From NCBI RefSeq assembly GCF_000010165.1, contig NC_012491.1, forward strand, positions 5,093,001 to 5,157,000: a stretch of DNA of 64,000 bases, in the 5' to 3' direction. Positions 6,527 through 19,866 of this stretch are shown here, piece after piece. The stretch comes from Brevibacillus brevis NBRC 100599. GTDB taxonomy: Bacteria > Bacillota > Bacilli > Brevibacillales > Brevibacillaceae. Positions within the stretch are counted from its first letter, which is position 1; the number at the start of each line of letters is the position of its first letter. The position numbers were made by a program, and so were the translations under genes. The notes under the pieces are model-generated. The model searched no databases. It was not told the DNA's origin and saw only the letters and a program-made list of their open reading frames with translations.

Positions 6527-9124
6527 TCAAATGTTTTCGTTCTTCAACGAGTTAACGATACTGTATTCTTTATATTTTCTATTTGCATAAAAGATCGTCG
6601 TCCCCACAATAAAAAACACACCAAGCCCTGCAATGATAAGATCCGCCCAAGGCACCGTAAAAGCGAATTCAAAATTACGGCTAAAGCTTTTGTAGATGAA
6701 AAACATTACGCATAAACTAATCGGTAAACCGTAAATAAGCGACTTCATTCCATAAAAGAATCCTTCGAAGCGTAGCATTTTCTTCATGCCCTTTGGCGTC
6801 ATACCAATGGAAGCCAACATCGCAAATTCACGTTTTCTCAAGGCCATCCCTGTCGAAATCGTGTTGATAATATTTGCCATACAAATGAGTCCGATGAGAA
6901 CTACAAACCCATAAAGGAATACGGATGTGACTGTGGCGCGATTCATTGCATCCTTACGCTCCTCAATCAGATTGTTCGTATAGACATGTACATCTGGATA
7001 TTTGTTAATAATCGGGTTTATTTCATTTTCCAATGCCGCAGACTGCTCTGTTGTAAATTGAACTTCGCTGGTAACTTGCTCAGACAGCATAGCGTTACCT
7101 CGTTCTCGGAACTTGTCAAAGTCTCGTTCAGAAACAACAAATGTAACCGTAAAAGCATATTCCTGGTATCGTAGCATAAAAGGTGGATGTTTATCCGTGA
7201 TAGAAGCAATTCGGACTTTAGCTCCTTCATTCAAAGTGAGAGGTAGTTCTGATCCCTCTTGGACTGTTAGTTGAGAGATATCTGTAAAATTATGTTCTTC
7301 TTTCAAGGTGAACCGATTGACAAGTATTGCAGAAATCTCGTCACCTTCCAATTTCTTTGCATCAATCCCCGCGGATTGCAGGTACGCTGCAAAAGAGGCC
7401 TCATCAAGAGAAACAATGTCTGCAGACATGAAGTATTTCCCATCAGGATTAAGAGTATGGCGACTGGAGATGTCTGTGGTAACCTCGTTTTCGTTGAGGA
7501 TTAGATCAGCACCGATAAGTTGGGTCTTCACTTTTGTTGTTGCGTTCTTGACGGACATCAATTCATTTGTTAATGACCTTACTCTTTCCAGATCGGCTCC
7601 CCTTGCGTTTACTGACAAATCATATGGTAGCGGTGCTTGTGCCATATTATAGGACTTATCCATATACAACGAAAAAGAAGAAGCTGCTAGGTACAGGATT
7701 ACACTGATCGCAAGAGAAAAGACAGTTGAGCGATAGTGATGTTTATTCCTTTTCAGATTTTTCAATCCTAGTTCCGCTTCAAATCCAAACAACTTCCGGG
7801 TCATATTGGATGTACGAACATCTTTTCCTTTTATCTCGATATCCTTGGTCTGGCGGATCGCAGTTATCGGTGTAATTTTCGATGCCCTCACTGCTGGTAA
7901 CCATGCAGAAATGAGCAATGTCAAAATGGAAAACAAAACGACCGCAATCATACTGTACGGCTCTATCACCAATCGTATCGGTTCACTAACAAAAAGCATT
8001 TTTTGAATGAATGGACTGAGCAAATGGAGAGTAACCCCAATGCCAATGGACCCAAAAAACAACCCAGCTGGAATCGCTATGACCCCGATCACAGCAGCTT
8101 CAAAAAATACGGAAGCCCTTTTTTGTTGTTTGGTTGCCCCTACGCTAGATAACATTCCTAAAGTGCGACTACGCTCTGAAAGCGAGATCGCAAACGCGTT
8201 GTAGATGAGTGAGACAGATCCAATCAAAATGATAATTCCAACGGAAAGAACTGCTAGGTACATCGTGTTAAGAAAGTGGGAATCGTTCGAAATCCCGGAA
8301 TAAAGCAACAGGTCCCGATTGTACTTGATTTTTACTCCATTCGATTTAACTTGATCCTTTACTCCGCTTACCTTACTAGCAATCGCGTCACTCGTTTCGT
8401 AAATGTCATTCCCTAAACCTTTAAAATCCTTATATTCAACGCTTACCGTGTAGGGAGAACCCTCCTCTAAATCACCTTCGGAAAGACCGCTAAATGCACG
8501 GTATGCAGCCATTACTTCCTGCTCTTTAGCTGGTGCTTGAACAATCCCGGTAATCGTGTATGTTTTCGTCTTTGTAGGCGTAAAGACTTCCTTTGATTGG
8601 TAGACATCATTGTCGCCCAACGTCTCGCTCTGCCCATCTACATTCAAGCTACGATCACCAAAATTTAAAGTGACTACATCTCCAACCTTCAAGCTTACAC
8701 CTGCGGTTCGAAGATACTCCGATGAAAGTGCCAGTTCATTTTCATTCTGAGGCAACCGCCCATCAATTAGGCTCACCCCTACGACATCGTGATTACTGTG
8801 TCCCGTAATATACAAATAGGGCTTCACGCTGTTTGGAGAGTTAGAAAGTCGTGCAAATCCGAGCTTCTGGTCAATATCGTATCTTTCAATGGCTTCCGTA
8901 TTTGTAATAACCGCAACATCTTCTCCTGTAACATTGAGAAAAGCTGCCTGCCATTTACCAGAGTAGGTAATCGCGTTTCTTTGCATCATATCCATGAAAG
9001 AACTACTAATCGAAAATACTGCTGTAAGCATTGCGACTGAAATGACAACCCCAATGATTGTCACAAGGGTACGGCTCTTATTCTTCTTCATATAACGTAA
9101 GGTGAGCTGATTTACGATATTCAT
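6527..9124 (-). CDS. FtsX-type ABC transporter permease, 865 aa
   Basis: Large permease with an N-terminal anchor helix (about residues 18-40), a long extracytoplasmic region (about 45-280), three helices of a first FtsX domain (about 285-410), a second anchor near 465, a second extracytoplasmic region, and a final FtsX domain (about 735-855). This two-FtsX-domain layout fits exporters or sensors of antimicrobial peptides or lipoproteins. The start overlaps the ATPase stop by 4 bp. With the upstream response regulator and kinase it forms a sensing/resistance module resembling Bce-type systems, though the permease is longer than BceB. The substrate is unknown. The stop lies just before the duplicated sufB fragment. 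Confidence 0.85.
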   Translation of the reverse strand: MNIVNQLTLRYMKKNKSRTLVTIIGVVISVAMLTAVFSISSSFMDMMQRNAITYSGKWQAAFLNVTGEDVAVITNTEAIERYDIDQKLGFARLSNSPNSVKPYLYITGHSNHDVVGVSLIDGRLPQNENELALSSEYLRTAGVSLKVGDVVTLNFGDRSLNVDGQSETLGDNDVYQSKEVFTPTKTKTYTITGIVQAPAKEQEVMAAYRAFSGLSEGDLEEGSPYTVSVEYKDFKGLGNDIYETSDAIASKVSGVKDQVKSNGVKIKYNRDLLLYSGISNDSHFLNTMYLAVLSVGIIILIGSVSLIYNAFAISLSERSRTLGMLSSVGATKQQKRASVFFEAAVIGVIAIPAGLFFGSIGIGVTLHLLSPFIQKMLFVSEPIRLVIEPYSMIAVVLFSILTLLISAWLPAVRASKITPITAIRQTKDIEIKGKDVRTSNMTRKLFGFEAELGLKNLKRNKHHYRSTVFSLAISVILYLAASSFSLYMDKSYNMAQAPLPYDLSVNARGADLERVRSLTNELMSVKNATTKVKTQLIGADLILNENEVTTDISSRHTLNPDGKYFMSADIVSLDEASFAAYLQSAGIDAKKLEGDEISAILVNRFTLKEEHNFTDISQLTVQEGSELPLTLNEGAKVRIASITDKHPPFMLRYQEYAFTVTFVVSERDFDKFRERGNAMLSEQVTSEVQFTTEQSAALENEINPIINKYPDVHVYTNNLIEERKDAMNRATVTSVFLYGFVVLIGLICMANIINTISTGMALRKREFAMLASIGMTPKGMKKMLRFEGFFYGMKSLIYGLPISLCVMFFIYKSFSRNFEFAFTVPWADLIIAGLGVFFIVGTTIFYANRKYKEYSIVNSLKNENI

Positions 9125-9804
9125 CGCCTGATCACCTCATCTCTAGAAATCCTGCCATCCGAAATGCCAATGATACGGTCCGCTTGCAAGGCAATGTTTT
9201 CGTCATGTGTAATAACAATCAGAGTTTGATGCCGTTCTTTGTGTAATTTTTTCAAGAGCTTCACAATCTCAGCACTGTTTTTGCTGTCCAGATTCCCCGT
9301 AGGCTCGTCAGCCAATACAATGGCGGGACTACTAATCAAGGCACGGCCAATAGACGCACGCTGCTGCTGTCCCCCAGAAAGCTGGTTTGGCAGATGCTTT
9401 AATCGCTGTTGAAGGCCTAGAGTCTCTACGATACCGGAAAAGATATCTTGATTTACTTCTCTACCGTCCAACAGCAATGGCAAGGCAATATTTTCTTCCA
9501 CAGTAAGGACAGGGATCAGATTGTAGAATTGATAGATAAGCCCAATCTGTCTGCGTCTGAAGATGGCCAGTGCCGTTTCATCCATCGCGTACATATCAGT
9601 CTGGTCAACGATCACTTTACCGGATGTGGGCGTATCAACGCCCCCCAGAATATGCAGAAGGGTAGACTTACCTGAACCAGAAGGTCCAATGATCGCAACA
9701 AACTCCCCTTTTTGTACGGAAAATGAGATATCGTTCAGTGCAGTAACAGCTGTTTCGCCATCACCGTACGTTTTTGACAGGTTCTCTACTCGCAAAATCT
9801 CCAT
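9121..9804 (-). CDS. ABC transporter ATP-binding protein (MacB/BceA type)
   Basis: Nucleotide-binding subunit for the adjacent permease. Walker [11 protein letters not shown]-loop region ([18 protein letters not shown]), signature [15 protein letters not shown], Walker [13 protein letters not shown] and switch HD motif (VITHDENIA) are all present. The frame is open to 9852, but GGGAGG sits 6 nt before the ATG at 9804, with a tandem ATG at 9807. It overlaps the permease start by 4 bp, so the two are coupled. Confidence 0.93.
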   Translation of the reverse strand: MEILRVENLSKTYGDGETAVTALNDISFSVQKGEFVAIIGPSGSGKSTLLHILGGVDTPTSGKVIVDQTDMYAMDETALAIFRRRQIGLIYQFYNLIPVLTVEENIALPLLLDGREVNQDIFSGIVETLGLQQRLKHLPNQLSGGQQQRASIGRALISSPAIVLADEPTGNLDSKNSAEIVKLLKKLHKERHQTLIVITHDENIALQADRIIGISDGRISRDEVIRR

Positions 9805-9889
9805 CATGATCCTCCCAGATAAGTTATTACGTTTAGAATAGCTGCCAAACATGTCTCGTCGGTGACATTCATTCTTACAATTTTGTCAT

Positions 9890-10891
9890 CTAAATGATTT
9901 GCTTGTAAAATTTGATTTTGAATGTTGTACCTACACCCATCTGGCTTTCCATAAACACATCGGCGTTTTGACTTTGCAAGATTGTTTTAGACATGGCTAG
10001 CCCTATTCCAATACTATCCGCTCCCGCATTCTTCCCTTTATAAAATCGTTCAAAAATGTGTGGAGCATCTTCCGGGCTAATCCCCTCGCCACTGTCGGAA
10101 ATGACAATTTGTGTAAACAAGGGTGTTTCCTCACACGAAATGGCAATACGTCCCCCAACTGGCGTATGCTCAATCCCGTTTTTCATTACGTTCAAAATGG
10201 CTTCTACCGTCCAGTTTTCATCTCCATACACGAAAAGGTCTTCTTTACAGGAAAAAGAGAGCTCCTGATTTTTTAATTCCATCGGGACAAGGAGCGGTTC
10301 TAATGCCTTGTTTATCATTTTTTTGACAGATACGAGTTCCTTCTTGAAAATAACGCTCTGCACTTCGATTTTGGAAAGCTTGAGCAATGAAGTCACGAGC
10401 CATTCAATACGCTTCAACTGATTGATAATCTTGCCCAAGAACTCCTCCCTCTTATCTTTTGGCAGACTCGGGTTGTTTAACAAATCAGCCATGACAAACA
10501 TGGAGGCAAGTGGCGTTTTTAGTTGATGGGAGATGTTCGAAAGAGTATCTGCCATGTATTGTTTGTCTTTTTTCAGAAGAGTAGACTGCTCGGACAATGT
10601 TAATGTGACTTTATAAATATCATTTTTCAGAATGCTCAATTCACCCTCAACGTTATCCCTAATATCCATCGTGGGTTGGCCAGAATAGACAGAAGCCAAA
10701 TAATAAGCGAGCTTACTGATGTCCTGATAACGTTTGCGGGTAAACACGAAAAAAGTGGAAAGGAGCAGAAATACCATAGCAACTCCCACAATCCCCGCTT
10801 TCCAGTCGATCATCCAAAGAATTGCGATCCCCATGATGGAAATAACAAGGCTATACAGACATAGCTTCTGTATTTCTTTATTTTTAAACAT
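9890..10891 (-). CDS. Sensor histidine kinase, intramembrane-sensing type
   Basis: Kinase of about 333 residues with two closely spaced N-terminal helices (about 10-28 and 34-52) and almost no extracytoplasmic loop, the hallmark of kinases that read the state of a partner ABC transporter. The HisKA box is SNISHQLKTPLASM (phospho-His in SHQLKTP); the ATPase domain has N (NVMKNGIEHTP), G1 (DSGEGI) and G2 (GIGLAMSK) boxes. I prefer the ATG at 10891 over the in-frame GTG at 10900; either overlaps the response regulator gene. Confidence 0.9.
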   Translation of the reverse strand: MFKNKEIQKLCLYSLVISIMGIAILWMIDWKAGIVGVAMVFLLLSTFFVFTRKRYQDISKLAYYLASVYSGQPTMDIRDNVEGELSILKNDIYKVTLTLSEQSTLLKKDKQYMADTLSNISHQLKTPLASMFVMADLLNNPSLPKDKREEFLGKIINQLKRIEWLVTSLLKLSKIEVQSVIFKKELVSVKKMINKALEPLLVPMELKNQELSFSCKEDLFVYGDENWTVEAILNVMKNGIEHTPVGGRIAISCEETPLFTQIVISDSGEGISPEDAPHIFERFYKGKNAGADSIGIGLAMSKTILQSQNADVFMESQMGVGTTFKIKFYKQII

Positions 10892-11570
10892 GACTTCCAC
10901 TCATTCGATAGCCAAGACCGCGAACGGTTTCTATCACTTTGGGATTCTGGCTATCATCCTCCAACTTTTCTCGAAGCCGCTTAATGTAAACCGATAGGGT
11001 ATTGTCATTGATAAAGTTTCCATCTAGATCCCAAATACCCTCTAACAACTGATTTCTCGACAGAACTTGCCCTCTATTATTTATGAATGCCAATAGTAAA
11101 CGGTATTCTAAAGCAGTCAGCATCACTTCCTCGGTTCCTTTGTACACTTTAGCCAGTTTTGTATTTACGACTACATTTCCAACCCTCACTTTGTCAGACA
11201 GGTTGGGCTCTTTTTGGTAATGTCGAAGGGATGACTTCATTCGGCTAATCAGCTCCCGGATACGAAACGGCTTTGTGATATAGTCGTCTGCTCCCATATC
11301 TAACCCCCGAACCACATTGATTTCATCATCACACGCCGTCAAGAAGATGACAGGGGCATCCTGATTTTCTTTTACATATTCGCAAATCTCATAGCCATTA
11401 CCATCTGGCAAAGTCAGATCGAGTAAATATAGATCAAAACGTTGCTGTTTAATTGCTTCGAGTGCAGTTTGTTTTCCTTCGCAAAGAACTACTTCATAGC
11501 CCTCACTGGAAAGCGAATAGTGCAAACCCTCTGCAATGGTCTTGTCATCTTCCACTACTAAAACCTTCAT
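10884..11570 (-). CDS. OmpR-family response regulator
   Basis: A 228-residue two-domain regulator: receiver (1-115) with acidic pair EDD near the N-terminus, phospho-acceptor Asp in LYLLDLTLPDG (about residue 51), conserved Thr and Lys (FLTACD; YITKPF), and a C-terminal winged helix (about 128-225). GAGGGAGG lies 8 nt before the ATG. First gene of the regulator-kinase-ATPase-permease unit; probably activates it in response to the transporter. Confidence 0.93.
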   Translation of the reverse strand: MKVLVVEDDKTIAEGLHYSLSSEGYEVVLCEGKQTALEAIKQQRFDLYLLDLTLPDGNGYEICEYVKENQDAPVIFLTACDDEINVVRGLDMGADDYITKPFRIRELISRMKSSLRHYQKEPNLSDKVRVGNVVVNTKLAKVYKGTEEVMLTALEYRLLLAFINNRGQVLSRNQLLEGIWDLDGNFINDNTLSVYIKRLREKLEDDSQNPKVIETVRGLGYRMSGSHV

Positions 11571-11723
11571 GGTTCATCCTCCCTCTATCAGCTATAACTT
11601 TTGCGATCAGCAACTCTCGTATTTCCCCGGTCATTATTGTCGGTGTTTATTGCTAACATGATTGGTATTAGCTTAATTTACTTAATTAGTAAGGTATTTT
11701 GCAAGTTGGACGAACGGAATAAC

Positions 11724-11849
11724 ATGAAAATGATAACAAGCAAAAAAACCGTCTTCTTGGGAGGACGGGTGACTTTGATATCTGTCCAATTGTTATTGTT
11801 ACTTTTTCTATCTCCTCTCGTCTTGTTAATTAGTAATTCCATTTTTTAG
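11724..11849 (+). CDS. Possible small hydrophobic protein, 41 aa
   Basis: Frame ending 16 nt before the next gene, with one strong hydrophobic segment (VTLISVQLLLLLFLSPLVLL). The start is uncertain: the ATG at 11724 has only a weak GGA upstream, and the frame stays open to 11601. A terminator-like hairpin of the opposite strand is embedded in it. Low-confidence call based on hydrophobicity and placement. Confidence 0.33.
   Translation: MKMITSKKTVFLGGRVTLISVQLLLLLFLSPLVLLISNSIF
11742..11768 (-). terminator. Hairpin with T-run facing the regulator operon
   Basis: On the minus strand CCGTCcTC pairs with GAaGACGG around a four-base loop and seven T follow. It lies 170 nt upstream of the response regulator gene and may block read-through from the suf side or act as an attenuator. 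No minus-strand gene ends at it. Confidence 0.5.
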
Positions 11850-11865
11850 GAGGAACCAGGCACTT

Positions 11866-12183
11866 ATGAAAAACAAGACAGCTTGTCTCGTCCTTTCTAT
11901 TAGTCAAAGCATCTATGCCATTTTCTTATTGGCTTGGGCCATTTCTGTTTTTTTTACCATTGTCCTTTTACCTGAAGATGAATATGATACGGGAGCGCCA
12001 GGGATGTTCTATACGATCCTATCGTATCCGCTTGTACTACTTACCTCAGCGTTAGGCAGCTGGTACTGCTATCACAAGTTAAAATTCAAAACGAGTTACG
12101 CGCTCAATGCCATTCCTTTACTTTGGGTCATTCCGATGGGGTTATTTATGATCTTATTATGGAAATTCGGTTTGTCCTCGTAA
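11866..12183 (+). CDS. Hypothetical three- to four-helix membrane protein
   Basis: A 105-residue protein with hydrophobic segments near residues 7-35, 47-67 and 78-101, an acidic loop (PEDEYDTGAP) and a basic turn (YHKLKFKTSY). AGGAGG lies 11 nt before the ATG. Convergent with sufB, whose terminator follows. Family unknown; similar in style to the small membrane proteins at 5.6-6.2 kb. Confidence 0.65.
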   Translation: MKNKTACLVLSISQSIYAIFLLAWAISVFFTIVLLPEDEYDTGAPGMFYTILSYPLVLLTSALGSWYCYHKLKFKTSYALNAIPLLWVIPMGLFMILLWKFGLSS

Positions 12184-12220
12184 AAACAGCCCTCTAGCGG
12201 ATTACATAAAGCAAGGGCAC

Positions 12221-12254
12221 AAAAAAATACGTGTCTGAACGAATCAGACACGTA
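12221..12254 (-). terminator. suf operon terminator
   Basis: Long perfect hairpin TACGTGTCTGA/TCAGACACGTA followed by a T-run on the minus strand, 20 nt after the sufB stop. The same hairpin, slightly diverged, recurs at 6434-6470. Confidence 0.85.
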
Positions 12255-12274
12255 TTTACACGTTATCGAAACGA

Positions 12275-13672
<1,398 letters not shown>

Positions 13673-13711
13673 CGTTGCTCACTCCTTCGTGTTCATGTCC
13701 CTTACCTATCC

Positions 13712-16660
<2,949 letters not shown>

Positions 16661-16681
16661 TTCACTGCTGCCTCCTTCATC

Positions 16682-17470
16682 CTACACGTTGGCGTTTACG
16701 GTTTCGTCCTCGATGCCGAGCTCTTCCTTGATCCAATCGTAGCCTTCTGCCTCCAGGCGTTCAGCCAGCTCAGGACCACCGGACTTCACGATACGACCTT
16801 GCATCATGACGTGTACGAAGTCAGGCTTTACATAGTTCAGCAAACGCTGGTAGTGCGTAATAATCAAGAATCCGCGGTCTGCGGAGCGCATTTCGTTTAC
16901 ACCGTTCGCTACGATTTTCAATGCGTCGATGTCCAAACCGGAGTCGATCTCATCCAAAATACAGATAGCTGGCTCCAAGAGCATCATTTGCAGAATCTCG
17001 TTACGCTTTTTCTCACCACCAGAGAAACCTTCGTTCAGGTAACGGTGGGAGAAAGATTCATCCATTTCCAGCGTGTTCATCTTTTTGTCCATCTCACGGA
17101 TGAATTTCATCAGGGAGATTTCGTTTCCTTCGCCACGGCGCGCGTTGATAGCGGAACGCAGGAAGTCAGAGTTGGTTACACCGCTGATTTCGGACGGGTA
17201 TTGCATCGCCAGGAACAGACCTGCACGTGCGCGCTCGTCTACTGCCATTTCCAACAAGTCTTCGTCATTGATCAGCACTTCGCCATCGGTTACCTCATAT
17301 TTTGGGTGACCCATCAGCGTGGATGCCAATGTCGATTTACCGGTACCATTTGGTCCCATGATCGCGTGCACTTCGCCGCCCTTGATCTCCAAATTCAGGC
17401 CTTTGAGGATCTCTTTGTCCTCGATCTTGGCGCGAAGGTTTTTTATTTGCAAATGCGGTACTGCTGTCAT
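16682..17470 (-). CDS. sufC: SufC ATPase of the Fe-S scaffold
   Basis: ABC-type ATPase (about 262 residues) that energises SufBD. Walker A GPNGTGKST, signature FSGGEKKRNEI, Walker B ICILDEIDSGLD with the SufC-specific DEIDSGLD. The frame is open to 17494, but GGAGGG lies 8 nt before the ATG at 17470, which starts the usual TAVPHLQIKNLRA. First gene of sufCDSUB. Confidence 0.96.
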   Translation of the reverse strand: MTAVPHLQIKNLRAKIEDKEILKGLNLEIKGGEVHAIMGPNGTGKSTLASTLMGHPKYEVTDGEVLINDEDLLEMAVDERARAGLFLAMQYPSEISGVTNSDFLRSAINARRGEGNEISLMKFIREMDKKMNTLEMDESFSHRYLNEGFSGGEKKRNEILQMMLLEPAICILDEIDSGLDIDALKIVANGVNEMRSADRGFLIITHYQRLLNYVKPDFVHVMMQGRIVKSGGPELAERLEAEGYDWIKEELGIEDETVNANV

Positions 17471-17508
17471 CTGAATTCCCTCCATACACGTCAAAAGTGA
17501 GTTGGTAA

Positions 17509-17562
17509 ATTCTCAATCCATTCTCAATAACTATCTTATAATAAGAATAATTATAAATCAAG
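17509..17562 (-). promoter_or_regulatory. suf promoter with tandem direct repeats
   Basis: On the minus strand TTGATT and TAAGAT, 17 bp apart, form a plausible sigma-A promoter in very AT-rich sequence. Just downstream are two exact copies of ATTGAGAAT (17520-17528 and 17509-17517), 11 bp apart start to start, positioned where a repressor or activator could act. The regulator is not identified. Confidence 0.5.
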
Positions 17563-17771
17563 GAATGAAACATATCTGTATTTTTTATATCATTATATTT
17601 AGAAAGTCTGTTTTTGCGCATAATCCTTCCTAAATATTCTTGCCTCCGCAGCATTTTTCCCTTTGTTACTTTTGGACATACATTTCCGTCTAAATCGCAG
17701 GTACTTTTTGTAAAAAACACCAATGGATAACTCGAAATGGGATCATTTTGGAAAAGAGTAACAAGAGACTT

Positions 17772-17891
17772 ATGTATCGCTATCACTCTATGGAAGGGGT
17801 CCCTTCGGAAGCTTACCTGACTCTATTCCGACAGTCAAATGGAAAAGTTGTACCAATCCATACTTCGAAAGTATTCGATGGCAACAAGTAA
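17772..17891 (+). CDS. Short ORF, 39 aa, before a terminator
   Basis: Frame beginning MYRYHSMEGVPSEAYLTLFR and ending HTSKVFDGNK, with an alternative ATG at 17790. A weak AAGAG precedes it, and an intrinsic terminator begins 10 nt after the stop. Composition looks protein-like and non-hydrophobic. Unknown; it could also be the tail of a decayed gene. Confidence 0.35.
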   Translation: MYRYHSMEGVPSEAYLTLFRQSNGKVVPIHTSKVFDGNK

Positions 17892-17900
17892 CATGAGATA

Positions 17901-17931
17901 AAAACCGTCGGTCACAGGCTGACGGTTTTTT
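17901..17931 (+). terminator. Intrinsic terminator
   Basis: AAAACCGTCgG pairs with cTGACGGTTTT around a small loop, ending in six T. Follows the 39-codon frame. Confidence 0.8.
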
Positions 17932-17944
17932 CTGTTTTCACGAA

Positions 17945-17976
17945 GAAAAAACGGATAGACCTTATCGTCTACCCGT
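17945..17976 (-). terminator. pckA terminator
   Basis: On the minus strand ACGGGTAGAC pairs with GTCTATCCGT and six T follow, 16 nt after the pckA stop. Confidence 0.85.
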
Positions 17977-17991
17977 TTCTTTCCTGTTCGA

Positions 17992-19575
17992 TTACTTTAC
18001 TTTAGGACCTGCATTTGCAATATCTGCTGCATTCGGGAATTTCTTCTCGAAGTTCTCGATGAAGCGTGCAGCCAGATCAGCTGCTTGCTTGTCGTAATCT
18101 TCCTTGTTTGCCCATGTATTGCGTGGTTGCAGAACTTCAGCAGGAACGTTCGGGCAAGATGTCGGCACTTGTACCCCGAAAATCTCATCAGCTACATAGT
18201 CTACCTTTTCCAGCTCACCGTTCAATGCTGCTGTTACCATCGCACGCGTGTAGGACAGCTTCATACGTTGTCCAACACCTACCGGGCCACCAGTCCAACC
18301 AGTGTTCACCAGGTATACTTGAACCTTGCGCTCGTCAATCTTCTTACCGAGCATTTCTGCATATACGACAGGATGCAGTGGCAAGAATGGAGAACCAAAG
18401 CAAGTAGAAAACTCTGTTTGCGGAGCAGTTACGCCACGCTCTGTACCTGCCATTTTGCTAGTGTAGCCAGACAGGAAGTGGTACATAGCTTGCTCTTTAT
18501 TCAGCTTGGAGATTGGAGGCAATACACCGAACGAATCGGCTGTCAAAAAGACGATAACATTTGGTTGCCCGCCTACGCCTGGAATCACAGCACCCGGAAT
18601 TGCTTCCACTGGGTACGCAGCGCGTGTATTCTCTGTATATTTGGTGCTATCGTAGTCTGCTACACGAGTCGCTTCGTTTACGTCTACATTTTCAAGTACG
18701 GTACCGAACTGGATTGCTTTCCAGATTTGCGGTTCGCCTTCTTCAGACAGCTTGACGCATTTTGCATAGCATCCGCCTTCGATATTGAACACGCCATTGT
18801 CAGACCAGCCGTGCTCATCATCACCGATCAAGAAACGGTCCGGGTCAGCAGACAGCGTTGTTTTTCCTGTGCCGGACAATCCGAAGAACAGGGCAACGTC
18901 TCCGTCTTTGCCTACGTTTGCAGAGCAGTGCATCGGGAGTACGTTGCGCTCTGGAAGCAGCATGTTCATTACGCTGAAGATCGACTTTTTCATTTCGCCA
19001 GCATACTCAGTGCCACCGATCAACACTGTCTTTTGCTCAAAGCTCAACACAATGAAAGTCTCGGAGTTCGTTCCGTGTACCGCAGGATTTGCCTTGAAAT
19101 TAGGTGCATAGATAACCGTGAATTCTGATTCGTGCGCAGCCAGTTCTTCTTCGGACGGACGGATGAACAGCTGACGTGCAAACAGGTTATGCCATGCAAA
19201 TTCGTTCACTACGCGGATTGGTAGGCGATAGGTTGTATCTGCCCCCGCAAAGCCATCGAAGACAAACAGTTCATCTTTGGATTGTAAGTATTGGAGCACG
19301 TCTTGTTGAAGTGCTTGGAATTTTTCAGTACTGATCGGTTGGTTAACCGGACCCCAGTTGATTTTATCGTGTACGGAAGCTTCGTCCACCACAAATTTGT
19401 CCTTTGGCGAACGGCCGGTAAACTTCCCTGTTAGCGCATTGAGCGCCCCCTTGTCGGTCAAAATCCCTTCGCCACGCTTTACTGCCATCTCAACAAGATT
19501 AGCTACAGGCAAGTTATGATACACTTTCGTAGCTCCAAGAATGTCAGTAAGCTTTTGAACCGTATTGGTTTCCAT
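17992..19575 (-). CDS. pckA: Phosphoenolpyruvate carboxykinase (ATP)
   Basis: Gluconeogenic enzyme converting oxaloacetate and ATP to phosphoenolpyruvate, 527 residues, normal length. The kinase P-loop is [13 protein letters not shown]; other family signatures are [36 protein letters not shown] and [21 protein letters not shown] precedes the ATG. Monocistronic, with its own promoter and terminator. In Bacillus it is repressed on glycolytic substrates; a palindrome in the promoter may be relevant here. Confidence 0.97.
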   Translation of the reverse strand: METNTVQKLTDILGATKVYHNLPVANLVEMAVKRGEGILTDKGALNALTGKFTGRSPKDKFVVDEASVHDKINWGPVNQPISTEKFQALQQDVLQYLQSKDELFVFDGFAGADTTYRLPIRVVNEFAWHNLFARQLFIRPSEEELAAHESEFTVIYAPNFKANPAVHGTNSETFIVLSFEQKTVLIGGTEYAGEMKKSIFSVMNMLLPERNVLPMHCSANVGKDGDVALFFGLSGTGKTTLSADPDRFLIGDDEHGWSDNGVFNIEGGCYAKCVKLSEEGEPQIWKAIQFGTVLENVDVNEATRVADYDSTKYTENTRAAYPVEAIPGAVIPGVGGQPNVIVFLTADSFGVLPPISKLNKEQAMYHFLSGYTSKMAGTERGVTAPQTEFSTCFGSPFLPLHPVVYAEMLGKKIDERKVQVYLVNTGWTGGPVGVGQRMKLSYTRAMVTAALNGELEKVDYVADEIFGVQVPTSCPNVPAEVLQPRNTWANKEDYDKQAADLAARFIENFEKKFPNAADIANAGPKVK

Positions 19576-19646
19576 GTGTGAACGATCTCCTTCCCAAAAT
19601 GTGTATCATTTATTGTGACTTTCTAATTGTCGCTCGATTTGTAATT

Positions 19647-19668
19647 AGTATATCACATTTAGCTAAAT
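19647..19668 (-). promoter_or_regulatory. pckA promoter region with palindrome
   Basis: TATACT on the minus strand (19652-19647) is a good -10 box; no strong -35 was found. A perfect 12-bp palindrome ATTTAGCTAAAT lies at 19657-19668, within the spacer. It could be an operator, but no regulator is assigned. Confidence 0.4.
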
Positions 19669-19808
19669 AAGCTACATAATTTTATAATCTCTCATGGAGA
19701 ATGTGTGAATAACCCTCCTCATGCGTATTATTCCCCAACAGCAGTATTTTGTCCACAAACCAACCAGTCTATCGACTATTCGTGAGGTACGTAGAGACAT
19801 TTGCCCAC

Positions 19809-19850
19809 AAAAAGAGCAACACCAAGAGTTTACTCTCTTAGTGTTGCTCT
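19809..19850 (-). terminator. Terminator of the M20 amidohydrolase gene
   Basis: GAGCAACAC pairs with GTGTTGCTC around an inner partly paired loop; five T follow on the minus strand. Confidence 0.8.
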
Positions 19851-19866
19851 CACAAGGCATAAAGAT

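Noticed and set aside
18085-19128. 347-codon plus-strand frame opposite pckA
   Set aside because: Antisense shadow of a highly conserved gene; Cys/His/Arg-rich composition, no ribosome site, no family features.
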